NCBI GenBank assembly: GCA_045586595.1
Contig: JAZNAQ010000020.1
Location: 1-64,000 of the forward strand
Source: SIG480 sp045586595
GTDB lineage: Bacteria > Bacillota > Clostridia > Oscillospirales > JAAYXM01
DNA: 64,000 nt
Direction: 5' to 3'
Under the pieces are notes generated by a model that saw only the letters and a list, made by a program, of their open reading frames with translations, had not been told where the DNA came from and did not search any database. Position numbers and translations under genes: made by a program. Position 1 is the first letter of the stretch, and every line of letters begins with the position of its first letter. Shown in pieces: positions 6,648-14,146 of the stretch.

Positions 6648-9055
6648 CTTTCTTAGAATTTTTAAAAAACAATATAGTTTATCTCGACGGCGGTATGGGA
6701 ACCCTTCTCCAACAATCAGGGTTACAGCCGGGAGAAGCTCCTGAGCGCTGGAACATAACCAGACCTGAGATTATAACCAAAATTCACAGGGATTATTTTG
6801 ATGCCGGCAGTAATGTAGTGTGCACAAACACTTTCGGAGCAAATATACTCAAGTTTTCTCCTAAAGAGCTTGAAGATATAATAAAAGCCGCACTAGACAA
6901 CGCTAAAGCAGCAAGAGATGAGTCTCTTTCTAATAAAGAAAAGTTTATCGCTCTTGACATTGGCCCTTCCGGAAAATTGCTCCGCCCGCTCGGCGACCTT
7001 GATTTTGAGGACGCCGTTTCTGTCTTTGCAGAAACCGTAAAGCTTGGCACAAAGCACGGCGCTGATCTTATTATAATAGAGACAATGAACGACTGTTATG
7101 AAACAAAGGCGGCACTTCTTGCCGCAAAAGAGAACAGCACCCTCCCCGTAATTGTATCGAACGCTTACGGCGAGGACGGAAAGCTTATGACAGGGGCAAC
7201 CCCTGCCGCAATGGTTGCAATGCTTGAAGGGTTAGGTGCCGACGCTATTGGTGCAAACTGTTCGCTCGGCCCCAAACAGTTACGGGGCGTTATTGAGGAA
7301 CTCCTCGACAACGCATCAATACCCGTAATACTCAAACCAAACGCAGGGCTCCCGAAATCGGTTAACGGAAAAAACGTTTTCGACGTGACTGCGGACGAGT
7401 TCTCCGAGGAAGTAGCGGCACTTGTAAAAAAAGGTGTTCGCGTAGTCGGCGGATGCTGCGGCACAACACCTCAGTATATAAAAAAGCTCAACGAAAAGAC
7501 CTATGATTTGTCTCCGTGTAAAATAAAAGATAAGAATATAACTGTTGTGTCATCATACACACATGCTGTAAAGTTTGGCGATTCCCCAATCCTTATAGGA
7601 GAGCGCATAAACCCCACAGGCAAAAAGAGATTTAAACAGGCACTTCTTGAAAATGACATGGATTACATCCTATCAGAGGGCGTCAATCAACAGGAAAAAG
7701 GCGTACACATACTCGATGTAAACGTCGGTCTCCCCGACATTGACGAGCCGAAAATGCTTGAAAACACAGTGCGCGAGCTTCAGGCAATTATAAATTTGCC
7801 CTTGCAGATAGACACATCTGATATTACTGCCATGGAGGCGGCTTTACGCCGCTATAACGGCAAAGCAATGATAAATTCCGTAAATGGCAAGAAATCAAGC
7901 ATGGAGGCAGTCTTCCCTCTTGTTAAAAAATACGGAGGAGTGGTTGTTGCGCTCACGCTTGATGAGAATGGCATACCCGAGTCGGCAGATGCGAGGTTTG
8001 CAATCGCCGAGAGAATATTTAAAACAGCCGCAACCTACGGGATAGATAAAAAGAACATTATCTTTGACACATTGGCTATGACAATAAGCGCCGATACCTC
8101 GGCTGCACTTTCAACACTCAACTCGCTCAAGCGCATAAAACAGGAGTTGGGTTGCCATACCTCGCTCGGCGTTTCAAACATTTCATTTGGCCTACCCAAC
8201 CGCGATGCGATAAACGGAACATTCTTTGCACTCGCGCTTGAAAACGGCCTTTCTGCGGCGATTATGAACCCGTATTCCGCAGATATGATGAAAACCTACT
8301 ACACCTATAAAGCGCTCAAAGGCCTTGACGAAAACTGTGCAGAATACATCAGTGCCGCAGAGTCTTTTACTGTCTCGACAAATACCGTTGTAGCAACTGA
8401 TACATCAAAGGCACCCGAAGAATTTAAGTCTGAGCTTTCGCGTGCAATAATAAAAGGCTTTAAAGAAAAAGCAGGAGAGCTGACACGCCAACTTTTGCAA
8501 AACGTTGCGCCTCTTGATATTGTTCAAAACGAGATTATCCCTGCACTTAACACCGTAGGCAAAGGCTTTGAAAGCAAAACAGTGTATCTGCCTCAGCTAC
8601 TCATGAGCGCAGAAGCCGCCAAAAGCGCATTTGAGCATATAAAGAGTTCAATGTCGAAAAGCTCAGAGAAACCATCAAATAAAGGGACATTCGTTCTCGC
8701 AACCGTTCACGGCGATGTTCACGATATTGGCAAAAATATCGTAAAACTGCTACTTGAAAACTACGGCTTCAATGTTGTAGATTTAGGAAAAGATGTCCTT
8801 CCGGATAAAATAACAGAAACCGTTATAAAGCTTCATTCTCCGCTTGTTGGGTTGAGCGCACTTATGACAACCACCGTCCCCGCAATGGAGGAAACCATAA
8901 AACAGCTCAGAGAAAAGGCACCCTGGTGCAAGGTACTTGTCGGCGGCGCTGTTCTTACAAAGGAATATGCCGATAAAATAGGCGCCGACAAATACGCAAA
9001 AGATGCAATGGAAGCTGTTCGCTGTGCCGAAGCCTATATAGCATCTGCAAATTAG
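6644..9055 (+). CDS. metH: cobalamin-dependent methionine synthase, short form
   Basis: The protein has 803 residues. It contains a homocysteine methyltransferase barrel (DGGMGT at 15-20, zinc Cys in GANCSLG near 206 and in GGCCGTTP near 270). A pterin-binding barrel starts around LIGERINPTG at 316. A cobalamin cap follows at about 580-680, and then the Rossmann cobalamin domain with DVHDIGKN, whose His693 is the lower axial cobalt ligand. E. coli MetH is about 1227 residues; the missing C-terminal activation domain is encoded separately just upstream. It transfers the methyl group from methyl-THF to homocysteine. The start is set by the overlap ATGA with the previous gene and the GGAG before it. 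Confidence 0.95.
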   Translation: MTFLEFLKNNIVYLDGGMGTLLQQSGLQPGEAPERWNITRPEIITKIHRDYFDAGSNVVCTNTFGANILKFSPKELEDIIKAALDNAKAARDESLSNKEKFIALDIGPSGKLLRPLGDLDFEDAVSVFAETVKLGTKHGADLIIIETMNDCYETKAALLAAKENSTLPVIVSNAYGEDGKLMTGATPAAMVAMLEGLGADAIGANCSLGPKQLRGVIEELLDNASIPVILKPNAGLPKSVNGKNVFDVTADEFSEEVAALVKKGVRVVGGCCGTTPQYIKKLNEKTYDLSPCKIKDKNITVVSSYTHAVKFGDSPILIGERINPTGKKRFKQALLENDMDYILSEGVNQQEKGVHILDVNVGLPDIDEPKMLENTVRELQAIINLPLQIDTSDITAMEAALRRYNGKAMINSVNGKKSSMEAVFPLVKKYGGVVVALTLDENGIPESADARFAIAERIFKTAATYGIDKKNIIFDTLAMTISADTSAALSTLNSLKRIKQELGCHTSLGVSNISFGLPNRDAINGTFFALALENGLSAAIMNPYSADMMKTYYTYKALKGLDENCAEYISAAESFTVSTNTVVATDTSKAPEEFKSELSRAIIKGFKEKAGELTRQLLQNVAPLDIVQNEIIPALNTVGKGFESKTVYLPQLLMSAEAAKSAFEHIKSSMSKSSEKPSNKGTFVLATVHGDVHDIGKNIVKLLLENYGFNVVDLGKDVLPDKITETVIKLHSPLVGLSALMTTTVPAMEETIKQLREKAPWCKVLVGGAVLTKEYADKIGADKYAKDAMEAVRCAEAYIASAN

Positions 9056-9068
9056 TAACACATAAACA

Positions 9069-9090
9069 AAAAAACACCGATAATCGGTGT
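9069..9090 (-). terminator. terminator below structured RNA copy B
   Basis: ACACCGATAATCGGTGT (9074-9090) is a compact hairpin followed on the minus strand by seven T residues. It lies downstream of the copy B RNA, whose own terminal stem lacks the long U run found in copy A. Confidence 0.7.
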
Positions 9091-9117
9091 CCACATCAAC
9101 ATTTTAGTATTAAAAGC

Positions 9118-9439
9118 GAAATAACCCTTAACCGATATGTCTTTCACCCATATACGGTTAAGGGTTATTTCTGTTTACTCTTGATATCTAACATCTTTGG
9201 GTAACCTCTCTTTCTTCAGATTAGCGATGCCTTCTCTTTCTGAACCGTGTTCCTGTTATATTATCAGGATTTTATACTTTCTGTTTTTGTATTTTTTATT
9301 ATTTTTTTGAACAAGACTTTTATTTTTATATATTATCGGAACACTTTTCATTTTGTAAGGCTTTCGCTTTTTAAATTCAGCTCACTCTTTTTATTTTTGA
9401 GCTTTTGGGTTTTACTTGAACATCGGTATCACCCTTTCT
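9118..9439 (-). ncRNA. structured noncoding RNA, copy B
   Basis: This is a homologue of the RNA at 4587-4892. The 5' block with GGGTGATACCGATGTTCAAG, the AGCTC hairpin, the block AGAGAGGTTA...GATGTTAGATATCAAGAGT and the final stem with loop GGGTGAAAGAC are shared; the middle is AT-rich and divergent. The final stem is AACCCTTAACCG with CGGTTAAGGGTT, where copy A has different but still paired bases. Transcription probably ends at the final stem or at the hairpin at 9074-9090. Confidence 0.65.
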
Positions 9440-9445
9440 GACTAT

Positions 9446-9474
9446 AATATAACATACAGGGTGATATATTGCAA
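9446..9474 (-). promoter_or_regulatory. promoter of structured RNA copy B
   Basis: TTGCAA (9474-9469) and TATATT (9451-9446) are 17 bp apart on the minus strand, as in copy A. Confidence 0.65.
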
Positions 9475-9549
9475 TATGTAGTTTTGTACAAAATACACTA
9501 ATCACTTTTGTATAAAACACAGAAATATAGTTATATCCACCAAAAAGTA

Positions 9550-9620
9550 TTGACATTAATTATATGTATCTGCTATACTAAATATGTTGGGCCGGTTGAA
9601 AAACCGGCCTTTTCTTTTTA
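9550..9620 (+). ncRNA. promoter with an immediate hairpin terminator (tiny RNA), copy B
   Basis: TTGACA at 9550-9555 and TATACT at 9574-9579 are 18 bp apart, exactly as in copy A. The hairpin GGCCGGTT-GAAA-AACCGGCC (9590-9609) and a U run follow within about 10 nt. Hairpin bases differ from copy A but the architecture is kept. Confidence 0.55.
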
Positions 9621-9646
9621 TCAATATCATTTTTGCTTATGCTAAG

Positions 9647-9729
9647 AACTACTATTTAGATAAAATTCTAAATAGTAGTTGACAACTAGCAAACATTTTG
9701 TTATAATACATTTAGATATATATCTAAAT
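9647..9729 (+). promoter_or_regulatory. autoregulated promoter of sdpR-sdpI with two palindromic operators
   Basis: TTGACA (9679-9684) and TATAAT (9702-9707) are 17 bp apart. A palindrome with 14-bp arms (9647-9660 and 9667-9680) abuts the -35 box. A perfect 20-bp palindrome ATTTAGATATATATCTAAAT (9710-9729) covers the start of transcription. Both share the core TTTAGA..TCTAAA, the expected layout for an ArsR-family autorepressor. Confidence 0.8.
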
Positions 9730-9750
9730 AGCATAAGCGAGGTGATATAA

Positions 9751-10020
9751 ATGGGAATGAACGAAACACTGAAAGCGATATCTGACCCTGTAAGGCGCGA
9801 TATATTGTTATTGCTTAAAAGCGGCAGAAAGTCAGCAGGTGAAATTGTTGAGCAATTCAACTTAACGGGAGCAACAGTTTCATATCACCTTGCAAAGCTC
9901 AAACAAGCTGACCTTGTTGCAGAGCAAAAACAGAAAAACTTTATTTATTATGAACTGAACACCTCTGTATTCGAGGATGTCTTGACCTGGATTTATATGT
10001 TAGGAGGCAAAAATAAATGA
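9751..10020 (+). CDS. SdpR-like ArsR-family autorepressor
   Basis: The protein has 89 residues forming a single winged helix-turn-helix domain. It opens with TLKAISDPVRRDILLLL and has the recognition helix region GATVSYHLAKLKQADLV. It resembles B. subtilis SdpR, which is relieved when the membrane partner SdpI binds the toxin signal. No cysteine metal site is present, so it is not a metal sensor. It overlaps the next gene by 4 bp. Two palindromic operators flank its promoter. The ATG follows GAGGTGAT. Confidence 0.85.
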   Translation: MGMNETLKAISDPVRRDILLLLKSGRKSAGEIVEQFNLTGATVSYHLAKLKQADLVAEQKQKNFIYYELNTSVFEDVLTWIYMLGGKNK

Positions 10021-10628
10021 AATTCATAAAATGGAAAAGCCTTGCTGTAACTTGTGCAGTATGCCTGTTGCCTATTATCTTGGGAGTTGCGGTTTTCAAC
10101 AACTTGCCCGACCAGGTGGCAATACACTTTGACCTGCAAAACAACCCCGATAACTTTGCATCAAAAGAGTTTGCCGTTTTCGGATTGCCGGTTTTAATGG
10201 CACTTCTGCAAGCATTTTGCTGTTTTATCAATGACATAAACGCAAAAAAACACGGTGAAAGAAAAAAATTTGAAACCGCAACAAAGTGGATTATTCCGAT
10301 TATGACAATTATCCTTCAAGCCGCCACACTCGGTTATGCTCTCGGCTGGAACTTGGATATAAGAAAAATCGCAGCCTTTGTTGTTGGTGCTGTTTTGCTC
10401 GTGGTAGGTAACTTTTTACCCAAGTTTGACTATATAAAGAACTATGATGTTAACACCGAAAAAGCAAGAAAAATAAACCGCTTTATGGCTTACCAATCCG
10501 TTATTATGGGCATATTGTTTTTAATAAGCATATTCCTCCCGCCAATCACCACCGTTTTATGTATTGTTTTGTTGATACCTTATGCAATTTCAAGCATAAT
10601 ATATGGAATAAAAGTTGGGAAGAATTAA
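10017..10628 (+). CDS. SdpI-family immunity or signal-transducing membrane protein
   Basis: The protein has 203 residues and six predicted membrane helices. The N-terminal half contains LPDQVAIHFDLQNNPD, typical of the DUF1648 domain found in SdpI proteins. The C-terminal half matches the SdpI domain (GNFLPK, then NRFMAYQS). In Bacillus, SdpI gives immunity to the SDP toxin and sequesters SdpR at the membrane. No SdpC toxin gene is visible here, so this may sense an external toxin or be an orphan immunity pair. It is coupled to the repressor gene by a 4-bp overlap. Confidence 0.8.
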   Translation: MKFIKWKSLAVTCAVCLLPIILGVAVFNNLPDQVAIHFDLQNNPDNFASKEFAVFGLPVLMALLQAFCCFINDINAKKHGERKKFETATKWIIPIMTIILQAATLGYALGWNLDIRKIAAFVVGAVLLVVGNFLPKFDYIKNYDVNTEKARKINRFMAYQSVIMGILFLISIFLPPITTVLCIVLLIPYAISSIIYGIKVGKN

Positions 10629-10662
10629 AAAATACACCGGTATCCTTTTGGATACCGGTGTA
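10629..10662 (-). terminator. hairpin terminator following a truncated tRNA-Pro 3' end
   Basis: TACACCGGTATCC-TTTT-GGATACCGGTGTA with TTTTTT on the minus strand. It sits directly after a copy of the tRNA-Pro 3' end, as if it once ended a second tRNA gene. It may also act weakly on the plus-strand sdpI transcript. Confidence 0.65.
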
Positions 10663-10681
10663 TTGGTCGGAGTGACAGGGC
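10663..10681 (-). repeat. detached copy of the tRNA-Pro 3' end
   Basis: The 19 bp TTGGTCGGAGTGACAGGGC are identical to 10862-10880, the CCA end, acceptor arm and start of the T-arm of the intact tRNA-Pro. The rest of the tRNA is missing here. Confidence 0.85.
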
Positions 10682-10820
10682 ACATATTGCTTCGCAATCT
10701 GCCGTGCTTGACGACCGCTACGCATCGCTCGCAGTCCCCGTCTTCGCACATCGCTTCTAAAAAACAGTCCACCGGACTATTTTTTTGACGAAGCGACCTT
10801 CTCAAGGTTCGAGCCCTTTT
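10682..10820. repeat. approximately 140-bp element between tRNA-Pro fragments
   Basis: This sequence separates the terminator of tRNA-Pro from the detached tRNA 3' end. It contains an inverted copy of the T-arm (GGTTCGAGCCC at about 10806-10816) and several short palindromes. Open frames across it have no ribosome binding site, so I read it as a noncoding repeat rather than a gene. Confidence 0.5.
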
Positions 10821-10824
10821 TTAT

Positions 10825-10862
10825 CAAAAAAAGCAGAAGTCCTGACGGACATCTGCTTTTTT
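10825..10862 (-). terminator. terminator of tRNA-Pro
   Basis: AAAAAGCAGA paired with TCTGCTTTTT around a short loop, with T runs on both sides, directly after the CCA end of tRNA-Pro on the minus strand. Confidence 0.8.
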
Positions 10863-10938
10863 TGGTCGGAGTGACAGGGCTCGAACCTGCGGCCTGATGG
10901 TCCCAAACCACCCGCGCTACCAGCTGCGCCACACCCCG
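10863..10938 (-). tRNA. tRNA-Pro (UGG)
   Basis: A 76-nt cloverleaf on the minus strand with acceptor CGGGGTG/CACTCCG, D-arm GCGCAGCTGGTAGCGC, anticodon loop TTTGGGA giving anticodon UGG, T-arm GCAGGTTCGAGCCCTGT and an encoded CCA. Partial copies of its two ends flank it about 190-200 bp away on each side. Confidence 0.95.
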
Positions 10939-11139
10939 TTATGAAATTGTCTGAATTTTGTTGCCTGCTTTTTACGTTTCTGCAGACCGTCCGCTGCGCT
11001 CCCTGTTGCAACAGCACCTCTGCCTGCGCAATACATTGCTTGTCAATCGGTTTGTTGCGGCCACTCCTTTTTCCTCGCTTCTTCTGCCACCGGCAGCGCT
11101 CGGAAACGTCCCCAGCTGCGCCACACCCCGTTATGAAAT
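10920..11139. repeat. 28-bp direct repeat of the tRNA-Pro 5' end
   Basis: The sequence at 10920-10947 (5' part of tRNA-Pro plus nine upstream bases) is repeated exactly at 11112-11139, a spacing of 192 bp. The second copy is a truncated tRNA 5' end. The roughly 165 bp between them hold no supported gene. Confidence 0.85.
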
Positions 11140-11184
11140 CTTTGCAACGTGAATATTATAATATATGAAATGTTCAAAGTCAAC

Positions 11185-11225
11185 AGAAAAATGAGCCGAT
11201 GTTATACAACATCGGCTCATTTTTA
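11185..11225. terminator. bidirectional terminator below transketolase
   Basis: AAAAATGAGCCGATGTT and its complement form a 17-bp stem around ATAC. It ends the minus-strand transketolase transcript. Confidence 0.85.
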
Positions 11226-11239
11226 ATTGTTCAGTACTT

Positions 11240-13216
11240 TTACTTTACAAGCTTCTTTGCTGTATTTACTACATTTTCAACAGTAAAGCCAAACTTCGGG
11301 AAGAGCTTGGAGTACGGAGCAGAAGCTCCGAAGCCTTCCATGCAAATCTTAGCACCGTCAAGACCAACGTAGCGGTCAAGACCGAAGCCACAACCTGCCT
11401 CAACAAATACTCTTGCACGAATGCTCTTCGGAAGAACGCTCTCGCGGTATTCCTCAGACTGCATCTCAAACAGAGCAACTGACGGCATTGATACTACTCT
11501 TGCTGCGATACCCTCTGCAGCAAGCTCATCATATGCCTTATATGCAAGCTCAAGCTCAGAGCCTGAAGCGATGAGGATAACCTTTGCATCCTTGCTATCA
11601 CGGACAACATATGCACCCTTAAGCGCGCCCTTTCCTGTCTCCTCGTAATACGGTAGATTCTGGCGAGTAAGTGCAATACCTACCGGATGCTTACCGTTAG
11701 TAACAGAGTAGTACCAAGCAGCAGCTGTCTCATGGCCATCTGCCGGGCGGAAGTCAACAAATCCCGGAATTGAGCGCATTGCTGCAAGCTGTTCAATCGG
11801 CTGATGTGTCGGGCCGTCCTCGCCGACGCCGATACTGTCATGCGAGAATACATATGTTACCGGAAGCTCCATAAGAGCAGAGAGACGCATTGCCGGCTTT
11901 ACATAGTCAGAGAACACAAAGAAGGTAGCAACAAACGGATGAATCCCGCCGTATGCCGCCATAGCGTTTGCAATAGCACCCATAGCGTGCTCACGAACAC
12001 CAAAGTGAATGTTTCTGCCTGCGTAATTGTCCTTTGAGAAATCGCCGCCATCCTTTATGTTTGTCTTGTTTGACGGAGCAAGGTCAGCCGAGCCGCCAAA
12101 AAGGTTAGGCATAATCTTTGCAAGGCGGTTAATAGTCTCACCTGAGAGGTTACGAGTTGCGTTAGCCTTGTTTTCAAAGCTCCAGAACTCGTCAGAGTCA
12201 AGCTTATCCATATCGAGCTTTCCTGAAATAAGAGCTTCCCACTCTTTTGCAAGCTCAGGATATTTTGCAGCATAGTCTGCATACTTCTTGTTCCACTCGT
12301 CCTCATTCTTATTGAGGTCTGAAACAACTTCGCTCATATGAGCGCGGACCTCGTCCGGAACATAGAACTCGTCTGCCGGAACGCCGAGGTTTTCTTTAAG
12401 CTTTGCAAGCTTTTCAGCGCCGAGCGCCTCGCCGTGAACCTGTGATGTGCCTGCATTCGGAGCGCCAAAGCCGATTTCTGTTGTAATCTTAATAATGGTC
12501 GGCTTGTCCTTCTCTGCCTTTGCCTCGTCGATTGCTGCTGCGATAAGGTCTGTATCGTTGCCGTCAGATACCGAGAGAGTCTGCCAGCCGTATGCTTCAA
12601 AGCGTGCGCAAACATCTTCTGTAAACGCGAGGTCGGTACTTCCCTCGATTGTTATTGAGTTTGAGTCGTAAAGAACAATGAGCTTACCAAGACCAAGTGT
12701 GCCTGCGAGAGAAGCCGCCTCAGACGCGATACCCTCCATAAGGCAACCGTCGCCACAGAGGACATATGTATAATGGTCTATAATATCAATACCGTCGCGG
12801 TTGAACTTAGATGCAAGGTGGCGCTCTGCCATAGCAAAGCCTACACCGTTTGCGATACCCTGGCCAAGCGGGCCGGTTGTTATCTCAACGCCTGCAACCT
12901 CACCATATTCAGGATGGCCCGGAGTCTTGCTGCCCTCCTGACGGAAGTTTTTAAGGTCTTCAAGAGTAAGACCGTAGTCAAACATATGAAGAAGTGCATA
13001 AAGCATAGCGGAGCCGTGACCGGAGGAAAGAACGAAGCGGTCGCGGTTTTGCCACTTTATATTCTTCGGGCTGTGTTTCATCTTTTCTGCCCAGAGAGTA
13101 TATGCCATCGGCATGGCACCAAGCGCAATACCCGGGTGGCCGGACTTTGCTTTATCAATAGCCTCAGCCGCAAGAACGCGCATGGTATCGATGGTTTGCT
13201 GTTTTACTGTTTTCAT
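11240..13216 (-). CDS. tkt: transketolase
   Basis: The protein has 658 residues, full length for the family. The thiamine diphosphate motif begins at GDGCLMEGIASEAASLAG (about 153-170) and ends near the Asn of DSNSITIEG. Other motifs are SGHPG at 25-29, FGVREHAMGAI with the catalytic Glu near 405, and SIGVGEDGPTHQP near 460. It moves two-carbon units in the non-oxidative pentose phosphate pathway. The gene stands alone, with its own promoter (13249-13277) and terminator. The ATG follows GAGGTGAAAAA. Confidence 0.96.
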   Translation of the reverse strand: MKTVKQQTIDTMRVLAAEAIDKAKSGHPGIALGAMPMAYTLWAEKMKHSPKNIKWQNRDRFVLSSGHGSAMLYALLHMFDYGLTLEDLKNFRQEGSKTPGHPEYGEVAGVEITTGPLGQGIANGVGFAMAERHLASKFNRDGIDIIDHYTYVLCGDGCLMEGIASEAASLAGTLGLGKLIVLYDSNSITIEGSTDLAFTEDVCARFEAYGWQTLSVSDGNDTDLIAAAIDEAKAEKDKPTIIKITTEIGFGAPNAGTSQVHGEALGAEKLAKLKENLGVPADEFYVPDEVRAHMSEVVSDLNKNEDEWNKKYADYAAKYPELAKEWEALISGKLDMDKLDSDEFWSFENKANATRNLSGETINRLAKIMPNLFGGSADLAPSNKTNIKDGGDFSKDNYAGRNIHFGVREHAMGAIANAMAAYGGIHPFVATFFVFSDYVKPAMRLSALMELPVTYVFSHDSIGVGEDGPTHQPIEQLAAMRSIPGFVDFRPADGHETAAAWYYSVTNGKHPVGIALTRQNLPYYEETGKGALKGAYVVRDSKDAKVILIASGSELELAYKAYDELAAEGIAARVVSMPSVALFEMQSEEYRESVLPKSIRARVFVEAGCGFGLDRYVGLDGAKICMEGFGASAPYSKLFPKFGFTVENVVNTAKKLVK

Positions 13217-13248
13217 TTTTTCACCTCATACCAAATTCAGCTGTTAAT

Positions 13249-13277
13249 ATTATAACACAAATGTTTTAAGCTTACAA
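13249..13277 (-). promoter_or_regulatory. promoter of transketolase
   Basis: TTGTAA (13277-13272) and TATAAT (13254-13249), 17 bp apart on the minus strand. Confidence 0.75.
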
Positions 13278-13302
13278 TCCCTCTTTTGCTGAAATATTCA
13301 TA

Positions 13303-13331
13303 TTGACAACAAACCAAAAACATGGTATAAT
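13303..13331 (+). promoter_or_regulatory. promoter of tRNA-Ala
   Basis: TTGACA (13303-13308) and TATAAT (13326-13331), 17 bp apart, 12 bp ahead of the mature tRNA. Confidence 0.85.
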
Positions 13332-13343
13332 TTTGGACGATTT

Positions 13344-13419
<76 letters not shown>

Positions 13420-13502
13420 AACTTAACTCAGGCGAACACTGCCAAAATCTTAATGATTGACGGAGTCTTCGTTCTGGTGTGCTCGATTTAATGTTCGAGC
13501 AT

Positions 13503-13598
13503 AAAAAGAGAGATTACTCACAAGAAATTTCGCATGAGTATTCTCTCTTTTTCTCTGCAAATAACAACACCCCCTCGCGGTTATTCCGCGAGGGGGTT
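13503..13598. terminator. two terminators at the prophage left end
   Basis: AAAAAGAGAGA-TACTCA pairs with TGAGTA-TCTCTCTTTTT (13503-13552) and can stop both the tRNA-Ala transcript and late phage mRNA. A second GC-rich stem, CCCCCTCGCGG with CCGCGAGGGGG (about 13566-13598), lies just after the stop codon of the amidase gene. Confidence 0.8.
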
Positions 13599-13605
13599 CC
13601 CATTT

Positions 13606-14145
13606 CTACCACCTTATTCCATTATACCCCATGGCCTTCAGTTCGTCAACCGATATGTACTTCTCGGCTCTCGTGCTTTCTTCCTCGGCCGCACACCTTG
13701 CGAGAAACTCTGTCCACTTGTCACCAGTGAGCGAAGCAGGGCAGTTCTTCCCAGTCCAGTCTCGGTGTGCACGAATGTTCCCCGCCGGGATGCCGTGCTT
13801 CTTCATCAGCTGACGAACAAGCCAAACGGCATTGTCGACCGTCTTGCCGAAATCACCGTCCGAGTTCACACACAACTCAATCGCAATCGAGCTCTCATTT
13901 GCCGCCTTGTCCGACGTGTGGTAGCTCTTCTCTCCATCTGGCAAATGCTGATAAATCGAGCTGTCATCAACCGTATAATGCCAGCTTGTCTTCTTATTAA
14001 GTCCTTTGAGGTACTTTGCATGAGATTGTGTGTTTGAGCCCTTATCTTTATTCGCGGTATCGTGAACAGTTATGTACTCGCAGCTGTTGTCTGTCCCAGG
14101 TCGGTTTATTCGCCCCTTAGGTATCAAATCCTGTATTATTTCCAT
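13606..14145 (-). CDS. phage endolysin, N-acetylmuramoyl-L-alanine amidase (amidase_2)
   Basis: The protein has 179 residues. EYITVHDTAN at about 23-32 carries the first zinc His, SWHYTVDD the next segment, and AHRDWTGKNCPASL near 125-138 the remaining His and Cys ligands of an amidase_2 (PGRP-like) domain. It cuts the bond between muramic acid and L-Ala in peptidoglycan at lysis. The last approximately 30 residues, ending ELKAMGYNGIRW, may be a small wall-binding tail. It is the last gene of the late transcript, 1 bp after the glycosidase gene and next to the holin. Confidence 0.9.
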   Translation of the reverse strand: MEIIQDLIPKGRINRPGTDNSCEYITVHDTANKDKGSNTQSHAKYLKGLNKKTSWHYTVDDSSIYQHLPDGEKSYHTSDKAANESSIAIELCVNSDGDFGKTVDNAVWLVRQLMKKHGIPAGNIRAHRDWTGKNCPASLTGDKWTEFLARCAAEEESTRAEKYISVDELKAMGYNGIRW

Positions 14146-14146
14146 A

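Noticed and set aside
8783..9094. Minus-strand 103-codon open frame at the end of metH
   Set aside because: It is antisense to the cobalamin-binding domain of metH and has no start signals.
10546..10805. Minus-strand open frames near the tRNA-Pro fragments
   Set aside because: They cross a terminator and a tRNA fragment, lack ribosome binding sites, and are better explained as a noncoding repeat.
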